Source: a virus. Taken from it: a stretch of DNA of 33,904 bases. Shown piece by piece: positions 28,682 to 33,904 of this stretch; position 1 is the first letter of the stretch; each line of letters starts with the position of its first letter. Made by a program: the position numbers and the translations under genes. The notes beneath the pieces were generated by a model. The model made no database searches and was not told the origin of the DNA. It worked only from the letters and a program-made list of their open reading frames with translations. Location of the stretch: the IMG/VR virus record IMGVR_UViG_3300025419_000117, positions 1 to 33,904 of that record; one strand, written 5' to 3'.

Positions 28682-29089
28682 ATGGCAATTAAACTTTCTA
28701 TCACCGCACGCAACGCGCGACTTGACGCTATCGAGACGGCTGCTGGAGCAACAGCGAAACTCTCGATTAGAACGGGAACCGCTCCGGCAGATTGTGCAAC
28801 CGCTGATAGTGGAACACTCGTTATTTCAATTACACTTCCATCGGACTGGATGAATGCCGCCGCTACCGGAGTAAAAACAAAACTTGGCACTTGGTCTGGT
28901 CCTGCAACAGGAGCGATGTCCACCGCGGGACATTTTAGAATATACGCCAACGACGGAACGACTTGCCATATTCAAGGTACTGCAAGTATCTCTGGCGATT
29001 CTCCGGATATGGTTTTAGATAATAACAATATAGCCATCGGCCAGACCGTGACTGTTTCGACATTCACATTGACCGATGCCAACGCATAA
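28682..29089 (+). CDS. Virion-associated beta protein
   Basis: 135 aa, AAGGAG before the ATG. Pattern RNARLDAIETAAGATAKLSIRTGTAPADCATADSGTLVISITLPSDWM... AGHFRIYANDGTTCHIQGTASISG... TVTVSTFTLTDANA is common in phages as a small beta-sandwich near head or tail genes. No function known. Confidence 0.6.
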   Translation: MAIKLSITARNARLDAIETAAGATAKLSIRTGTAPADCATADSGTLVISITLPSDWMNAAATGVKTKLGTWSGPATGAMSTAGHFRIYANDGTTCHIQGTASISGDSPDMVLDNNNIAIGQTVTVSTFTLTDANA

Positions 29090-29104
29090 TTAGAGGAGAT
29101 TATA

Positions 29105-29674
29105 ATGAGTCTACAAACATGGGTTGAGGTAATTGCATATCAAAATACGCCAGGGACATTGCTAAACACATACACCACGGCGAAGAGTGTAATAAATAAT
29201 AATGCGCTTGTCACGTTGCCGCCGAATTGGTGGCAGATCGGGAAGATGCTTCGAATTAAAATTCAAGGCAACATCAGTAACGTTACCACGTCGCAGAGAA
29301 CATTTACCTTTCAGATTATGATGGGAACAATAGTTGTATGGACATCCGGAGCAATCCTGACAACGACAACAGCGCACACGACGATTCCTTTTGAACTTGA
29401 GATATTACTACGATGTGAAGTTATTGGTTCGGCCACGACAGCAAAACTTATGGGACAGGGAATTCTTCGCGGAATTATGTTTGTTATATCCGGTGCAGTT
29501 GCTGATCCAACCGCCGGAGTCGGGACCATAATGTGTCCCAATACGGTAATGGCGCAAGGCGGAGGTTTTGATTCCACAATTGCAAATATACTTGATTTTT
29601 GGGTGGGATTATCGGCAAGCGAATCAACAACAGGAATTCAAGTCATTCAATACACTGCCGAGTCGTTAAACTAA
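29105..29674 (+). CDS. Virion-associated beta-sandwich protein
   Basis: 189 aa, GAGGAG site. Strand-rich: LPPNWWQIGKMLRIKIQGNISNV, RTFTFQIMMGTIVVW, PFELEILLRCEVIGSATTAKLMGQGILRG. Fibre or head-surface subunits with such P-x-N-W-W-x-x-G-x-x-L-R segments are common in tailed phages. Overlaps the next start. Confidence 0.55.
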   Translation: MSLQTWVEVIAYQNTPGTLLNTYTTAKSVINNNALVTLPPNWWQIGKMLRIKIQGNISNVTTSQRTFTFQIMMGTIVVWTSGAILTTTTAHTTIPFELEILLRCEVIGSATTAKLMGQGILRGIMFVISGAVADPTAGVGTIMCPNTVMAQGGGFDSTIANILDFWVGLSASESTTGIQVIQYTAESLN

Positions 29675-30027
29675 TGCCTGTCTCGGAAAATATTGGGTTG
29701 GGAAAAGGATTGAGCGAAAGTCGAATGCTCGTGCATGGAGTCGCAAAATTAGATTTTAAATGCACATTCAAATCGAAGCCAATGTTCTCCGATAAAAGTT
29801 ATAAAATCACAGGCACCACAAAAGATTCAAGCGGCAATGCACTCGCAGGATGTACAGTTCATCTTTTCGATGCAAGTGTCGATATATTAATAAGTATCGT
29901 ACAGTCTGACGCAAGCGGGGCTTTTATGTTTTTAGTGAGTCCCTCAACGACATGCTACATCTTAGCATATAAAACGGGAAGCCCGGATGTTGCGGGAACG
30001 ACAGTCAATACTTTAATGGCATTATAA
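29674..30027 (+). CDS. Virion protein with carboxypeptidase-regulatory-like fold
   Basis: 117 aa from the ATG at 29674, which overlaps the previous TAA. The C-terminal part KITGTTKDSSGNALAGCTVHLFDASVD...QSDASGAFMFLV is the classic carboxypeptidase-regulatory (Ig-like) domain pattern (G.v.D.sG.pl.g..V.l........t...G.f.f). Probably a surface or fibre component. Confidence 0.55.
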   Translation: MPVSENIGLGKGLSESRMLVHGVAKLDFKCTFKSKPMFSDKSYKITGTTKDSSGNALAGCTVHLFDASVDILISIVQSDASGAFMFLVSPSTTCYILAYKTGSPDVAGTTVNTLMAL

Positions 30028-31284
30028 ATGGTAGATGTTTTTTTATATCAGGGTTCGATAAATCCATACGATGTTACTCTCAGCGATCCAACCGTTGTAC
30101 GCGGTGGCGTTGGCGTTGAAATATTTGCGAATCTTACAAAAACTCTCGATGCAATATCATGTTCATCTTCCGTTGCAATTTCCGATAATGCCGCTCTCAA
30201 TAAATCCTTGGATGCTTGCGTAGGTTCGTCTTCAGTAACCATTGCAATCGCAATCGACCTAAGCAAGACTCTCGATACGCTGGTATGCTCGTCTGCTGTT
30301 GTAATCTCAGATAACGCGGCTCTCGATAAATCCCTGGGCGCATGCACAGGTTCGTCTTCGGTAACCATTGCAATCGCAATTGCTCTGAGCAAAACTCTCG
30401 ATGCGCTGGTATGCTCTTCTGCTGTTGTAATTCCCGAGAGTGCCGCTCTCAATAAACCCTTGGATGCTTGCACAGATTCATCTTCGGTAGCCGTTGCAAT
30501 CGCAACTGCTCTGAGTAAAACTCTCGATGCGCTGGTATGCTCTTCTGCTGTTGTAATTCCCGAGAGTGCCGCTCTCAATAAACCCTTGGATGCTTGCACA
30601 GATTCATCTTCGGTAGCCGTTGCAATCGCAACTACTCTGAGCAAAACTCTCGACGCGCTGGTATGCTCTTCTGTTGTTGTAATTCCCGAGAGTGCCGCTC
30701 TCAATAAACCCTTGGATGCTTGCACAGATTCGTCATCGGTAACCGTTGCAATCGCAACTACTCTGAGCAAAACTCTCGATGCATTAGTATGCTCTTCTGC
30801 TGTTGTAATTCCCGATAATATCTCTCTCGATAAATCCTTAGATACTTGCACAGGTTCGTCTTCAGTGGTTCTTGGAATTGTCGCGGCATTTAATAAAAGC
30901 TTATCAGATATTTCCCTCTCCTCCGATGTAGCAATAAGCACCGAGCACCTCCTTAATTTAAACTCGGAGTTGGGCTCAATCGGTTTATCTTCGCACATTA
31001 CCGTAGGCACATCCGGAGGAATAAATGAAACACTCGAAAGCATTGCGTTCCTTGCCGCAGTGATTATTCAAATACAAGCTTCTATTTCAAAAGATATTGA
31101 CACTGCCGTTTTAAATTCTTCTATCAAGACGATCTTTGGACCGAGTATCAATGCCGCGACGAGAATGTTCGAATCTTTTCCTGGTCGGAAGTTCGAATTT
31201 ACCACCGATCAAAGGATAAATGAAAACGCTCCCTTACGGAAATTTATTTTCGATTTTAACGGAATGCGCGATGAAAATATTTAA
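30028..31284 (+). CDS. Tandem 21-residue-repeat protein (putative fibre/adhesin)
   Basis: 418 aa. After a 35-residue head, about 16 tandem 21-residue repeats (pattern L-x-K-x-L-D-A-x-x-x-S-S-x-V-x-I-x-x-x-x-x) run to about residue 375; two 21-mers alternate to make a 42-residue super-repeat (126 bp). The last 45 residues are non-repetitive and end in FDFNGMRDENI. A solenoid-like beta shaft is inferred from the alternation of small polar and hydrophobic residues. It lies among virion genes before the portal, an unusual place for a fibre. Confidence 0.6.
   Translation: MVDVFLYQGSINPYDVTLSDPTVVRGGVGVEIFANLTKTLDAISCSSSVAISDNAALNKSLDACVGSSSVTIAIAIDLSKTLDTLVCSSAVVISDNAALDKSLGACTGSSSVTIAIAIALSKTLDALVCSSAVVIPESAALNKPLDACTDSSSVAVAIATALSKTLDALVCSSAVVIPESAALNKPLDACTDSSSVAVAIATTLSKTLDALVCSSVVVIPESAALNKPLDACTDSSSVTVAIATTLSKTLDALVCSSAVVIPDNISLDKSLDTCTGSSSVVLGIVAAFNKSLSDISLSSDVAISTEHLLNLNSELGSIGLSSHITVGTSGGINETLESIAFLAAVIIQIQASISKDIDTAVLNSSIKTIFGPSINAATRMFESFPGRKFEFTTDQRINENAPLRKFIFDFNGMRDENI
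30133..30888 (+). repeat. Tandem array of 63-bp units (126-bp super-repeat)
   Basis: Twelve well-conserved 63-bp coding units; neighbouring 126-bp pairs (for example those starting at 30385 and 30511) are nearly identical, which implies recent slippage or unequal recombination. Four further degenerate units follow to about 31150. Confidence 0.8.
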
Positions 31285-31558
31285 GCAAGTGGGCGAGGTA
31301 ATTCCACTCGCCATAAATTTTAAAAATATTTTGGATTCAATGCCTGGAACTCAGACTATAACGGATGGCGATGTGTCAGTTTTGAATGCAAACAAAAAGG
31401 ATGGGAACATATTAACACTCGTTAACAAAACAATTGGCACAACTCGGATCGATTCTACTCTCTCGGGTGGAACAAAGGGAAACATTTACATAGTTGTATT
31501 TACCGCAATAACGCAAAATTACAGGCTTCGCGAAGATGTTCTTGTAGAAATAATTTGA
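31271..31558 (+). CDS. Small virion-associated protein
   Basis: 95 aa from the ATG at 31271, overlapping the preceding stop. Beta-rich (TITDGDVSVLNANKKDGNILTLVNKTIGTTRIDSTLSGGTKGNIYIVVFTAI). This resembles small structural proteins often encoded beside fibre genes. No name assigned. Confidence 0.5.
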   Translation: MKIFKQVGEVIPLAINFKNILDSMPGTQTITDGDVSVLNANKKDGNILTLVNKTIGTTRIDSTLSGGTKGNIYIVVFTAITQNYRLREDVLVEII

Positions 31559-31559
31559 G

Positions 31560-31820
31560 ATGATTTCCAAACAACATATTAAAGCTTTTTTTATTGCGGC
31601 ACTCGCGTTTAAATTCCCTGTCGCATGGGGCAGGCGAAAGAGATGCAAGATGCTCAGTCTAAACGGATCCAAGCACAAATGGATCGTTAAATTCCTCGAT
31701 TTATTTTTTGATGTCAGACATCGGCAGGATGGCGGAATAGAATTGTGGTTTAATGAAAGAGAAAAAGTGCAGCAAAAAAGACGCCTCAGAAAGTTATTAA
31801 AGCGAATCGTTCGGGCATGA
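31560..31820 (+). CDS. Small basic protein, unknown
   Basis: 86 aa, very basic (WGRRKRCK, EREKVQQKRRLRKLLKRIVRA) with a hydrophobic N-terminal stretch (IKAFFIAALAFKFPVAW). Possibly membrane-associated. Coupled closely to both neighbours; no family recognised. Confidence 0.45.
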   Translation: MISKQHIKAFFIAALAFKFPVAWGRRKRCKMLSLNGSKHKWIVKFLDLFFDVRHRQDGGIELWFNEREKVQQKRRLRKLLKRIVRA

Positions 31821-31821
31821 A

Positions 31822-32475
31822 ATGCTTATTAAATTAAATAACATCTTCGGCATTGTGATTCTTCTCATTACAATCTCTGCACTCATTATACTCGTGTTGA
31901 GATTCCATGATTGCGTGAACTCTGAATCGTCTTCAGTATTTGTGCCTTCAGATAGTTCGTTCGCGCATGTTGTGAAGAGTAATCATAGACCGGCTTCCTT
32001 GCCCGCTTTCTTGGAAAGAACATCCTCTAAACCACCTACAAGATTGCCTAAGGGTGTGCCCGAGAGCGATGTGAAGAGCGTTTTAATCGTTGTTAAGTCT
32101 ATTCCTCTCAACGACTCAACGACTCATAGACTCATAGACTCAACGGCAATTATCACAACCAAAGATGGCAGCATCTATATCGACACAGCGCAAGTCAAGT
32201 CAGTCGAGATGATCGCCTATGAAGAGCCGATACTTCGGTTCGGCTCTTTCATTTCTCTCGGTGTCTCGATGTCGTTACAACATATCACGCTTGCCGTCGC
32301 CATCTCTCCACTGCAGATATGCGGAGTTGTCCAGTTCCCATTCCTCGCGCTCGATACCGAGGGAGTCGGTGCTGGTATCGCCGCACGTACGCGCGAGATC
32401 TCGTTTGGATTATTATATCACCAGCCGCTCACCGGCAATCGGCAATTGAAATTATCTATCACTTATAATCTCTGA
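31822..32475 (+). CDS. Membrane-anchored protein with periplasmic beta domain
   Basis: 217 aa. N-terminal membrane helix (FGIVILLITISALIILVLRF, 9-28), then a proline-rich linker (HRPASLPAFLERTSSKPPTRLPKGVPE), a short strand pair with DSTAIITTKDGSIYIDT, and a C-terminal domain of alternating strands (FGSFISLGVSMSLQHITLAVAISP... RQLKLSITYNL) reminiscent of a small beta-barrel or spanin-like periplasmic part. The linker is encoded partly by short tandem CGACTCAA-type repeats near 32110-32145. Spanin, exclusion or host-interaction roles are possible. Confidence 0.45.
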   Translation: MLIKLNNIFGIVILLITISALIILVLRFHDCVNSESSSVFVPSDSSFAHVVKSNHRPASLPAFLERTSSKPPTRLPKGVPESDVKSVLIVVKSIPLNDSTTHRLIDSTAIITTKDGSIYIDTAQVKSVEMIAYEEPILRFGSFISLGVSMSLQHITLAVAISPLQICGVVQFPFLALDTEGVGAGIAARTREISFGLLYHQPLTGNRQLKLSITYNL

Positions 32476-32482
32476 GGCGGTT

Positions 32483-33904
32483 ATGGCAAAGATCGTTGAC
32501 AACATAAAAGGCATCTTCAGCAAAAAAGATAAACAGCAATTGACCGAGACAATTCCGGTTGTTAGTATTAACGACCGCTTTTCGTCTTACCCGGGTCAAG
32601 GATTAACTCCTTACAGATTAGCTTCGTTACTAAAGGAAGCTGATACGGGAGATGTGTATCGGCAGATGGAACTCTTCAGTGAGATGCTCGAAAAAGACGC
32701 GAAGCTTTTGTCTGTATTTCAGGCACGGCAGCTTGCAGTCACTCGCCGGAATCAAAATGTCGTTCCTTTTTCCACCAAGCCCAAGGATCTCAAAATAGCC
32801 GAGGATGTCGAGATAGCATTTAAAGGTCTGAGGCATTGGAAACACATCATCGGTAATATTGCCGATTGTGTTCCGAAGGCGTTTTCGGTTAATCAAATTC
32901 ATTGGGTCTATAAAGACAATAAATATACTTTTGATGATATAACTTTTGTCGATCAAAAGAAATTTCGGTTCGGGAAGGTAACAGACCTCTACAGCGATCC
33001 CAATGAACTCCGAATGCGTATCGATCCGAATCGCATTGAATTTTACCGCGGCATTTTCAGTGATGAAGAATTGCAAGGCAGTCTCATAAATGGTGTGAGT
33101 CTTGAAAACGATCCTATAGTTCGTCAAAGATTCATTATTGCGAGGTCCCATGCGATGAGTGGACTTACATCGCGCTCGGCCCTTATGCGTCCGCTGACAT
33201 ATCTCTACCTTTTTAAAAATTACGACATCAAATGGTGGTTAAAATTTGCGGAAGTCTTGCTCGGTTACCGCATCGGTAAGTATGATACGAGCCAGCCCGA
33301 GGAAAAAGATTTGTTGATCAAGGCAATTAGTGGTCTTGCTGAAGATTCGGCTGCTGTCATTTCGAAAGATTCTATCATCGAGTTTGTCGAAATGGCTGGC
33401 AAAGCAACTTCGCATAAAGTTTATAGTGACCTGCAGAAATGGGTCGATGATTCCTATGGACAATTAGTGCTGGGTCACACCGGATCATCACAAGCAACAC
33501 CTGGCAAATTGGGCGGCGAGGACATGGCAAAAGAAGTAAAACAGGAATTTGTCGAGTCCGGCGCGGAAACCGTCGACGAGGCAATCTCAAACGATCTCTT
33601 TAAACCCTATGTCATCGCAAATTATGGTCCACAAGAAGGGTATCCTTATTGTCAAACCGATATTTCACAAGCACTTGACATGGAGAAGGAAACTAAAATA
33701 GATTTAAATCTTCAATCAATGGGATTCAAGCTGACAACGAGATATGTGAAAGAAAAATATGGTAGACCACTTCCAAATCCTGATGATCCTGAAGATACGG
33801 TACTCATTCCATCTCAAAAATCGGTGAACAATAACTTTCCACCAGCTGGAGGAGATCAAACGGTGGCTGCTGACGGGAAAAAAAAACTTCTAAACAGCCG
33901 GTAG
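32483..33904 (+). CDS. Portal protein, Mu gp29-like (DUF935)
   Basis: 473 aa to a TAG at the window end. LTPYRLASLLKEADTGDVYRQMELFSEMLEKDAKLLSVFQARQLAVTRR (about 41-89) and the later KWWLKFAEVLLGYRIGKYD block are characteristic of DUF935/gp29 portals. The portal forms the DNA-entry ring of the head and contacts the terminase. GAGGCGGTT lies before the ATG. In Mu, gpF (minor head) follows it; it would lie just beyond the window. Confidence 0.85.
   Translation: MAKIVDNIKGIFSKKDKQQLTETIPVVSINDRFSSYPGQGLTPYRLASLLKEADTGDVYRQMELFSEMLEKDAKLLSVFQARQLAVTRRNQNVVPFSTKPKDLKIAEDVEIAFKGLRHWKHIIGNIADCVPKAFSVNQIHWVYKDNKYTFDDITFVDQKKFRFGKVTDLYSDPNELRMRIDPNRIEFYRGIFSDEELQGSLINGVSLENDPIVRQRFIIARSHAMSGLTSRSALMRPLTYLYLFKNYDIKWWLKFAEVLLGYRIGKYDTSQPEEKDLLIKAISGLAEDSAAVISKDSIIEFVEMAGKATSHKVYSDLQKWVDDSYGQLVLGHTGSSQATPGKLGGEDMAKEVKQEFVESGAETVDEAISNDLFKPYVIANYGPQEGYPYCQTDISQALDMEKETKIDLNLQSMGFKLTTRYVKEKYGRPLPNPDDPEDTVLIPSQKSVNNNFPPAGGDQTVAADGKKKLLNSR

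Noticed and set aside
30048-31043. A 331-codon open frame on the minus strand
   Set aside because: It is the mirror of the 21-residue-repeat gene. The periodic sequence keeps the antisense frame open; it has no ribosome site and lies opposite to a well-placed virion gene.
28682-31558. A diversity-generating retroelement near the fibre-type genes
   Set aside because: No reverse transcriptase and no template/variable repeat pair was seen. The repeats are tandem coding units.
1-33904. CRISPR array or integrase-type attachment sites
   Set aside because: No regularly spaced direct repeats with unique spacers and no integrase. Transposition is by a DDE transposase, and the terminal repeats would lie outside the window.

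Overview
The window is the central part of a transposable (Mu-like) phage or prophage. The diagnostic genes are a MuA-type DDE transposase, a MuB-type ATPase, a gp16/GemA-type protein, DUF1804-type and large terminase subunits, a gp29-type portal, a gpI-type protease with a nested scaffold, a gpT-type major capsid, gp36, gp37 and gpG homologues, and a Mom-like DNA-modification protein. No rRNA, tRNA, integrase or CRISPR array was seen. The host cannot be fixed from this sequence. Strong AGGAGG-type ribosome binding sites, a Bacteroidota/Ignavibacteria-style lipoprotein and many host-type palindromic repeats suggest the FCB side of the tree, at low confidence.

Layout. Positions 1-13.6 kb are almost entirely minus-strand. 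Reading leftward from the centre: repressor, a small unknown gene, a terminator, a degenerate HNH-AP2 gene, lysis (endolysin, holin, two related small helical proteins), protease/scaffold, decoration protein, major capsid, a beta-helix protein, gp36, a long fibre, gpG-like, gp37-like, and two paralogous tail-tube-like proteins. One plus-strand lipoprotein gene (2.9-3.36 kb) interrupts this run. The switch at 13.6 kb has a palindromic operator placed inside a TTGACA/TATCTT promoter. Rightward from it run small DNA-binding proteins, transposase, MuB and GemA, then an accessory region (18.3-26.4 kb). A strong terminator at 26.5 kb precedes the terminases, a set of virion-type genes including a 21-residue-repeat protein, and the portal at the right edge. 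The head module is therefore split: packaging and portal genes run right, protease and capsid run left, with the transposition genes between.

Most interesting part. The accessory region contains three copies of a cassette. Each copy has a roughly 200-nt leader with three conserved stem-loop positions whose stems differ in sequence but stay paired, then a 65-aa helical protein, then a protein made of homing-endonuclease-associated repeats with no nuclease domain. A short shared block (CCGGTCCG) lies 148, 147 and 146 nt before the three start codons, so it falls in all three reading frames. That points to selection on RNA rather than protein. The 65-aa protein also has two diverged relatives flanking the holin in the lysis cluster. 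Between the cassettes sit cargo genes: a half-methyltransferase fused to a cysteine-rich domain, the Mom-like protein, and small winged-helix proteins.

Other oddities: both major head proteins begin with hydrophobic signal-like segments; one tail-tube-like protein carries an inserted jelly-roll-like domain; the HNH-AP2 gene lacks a catalytic histidine and overlaps the endolysin by about 300 bp; both strong terminators directly abut ribosome binding sites; and host-type palindromic repeats are read into at least three phage proteins.
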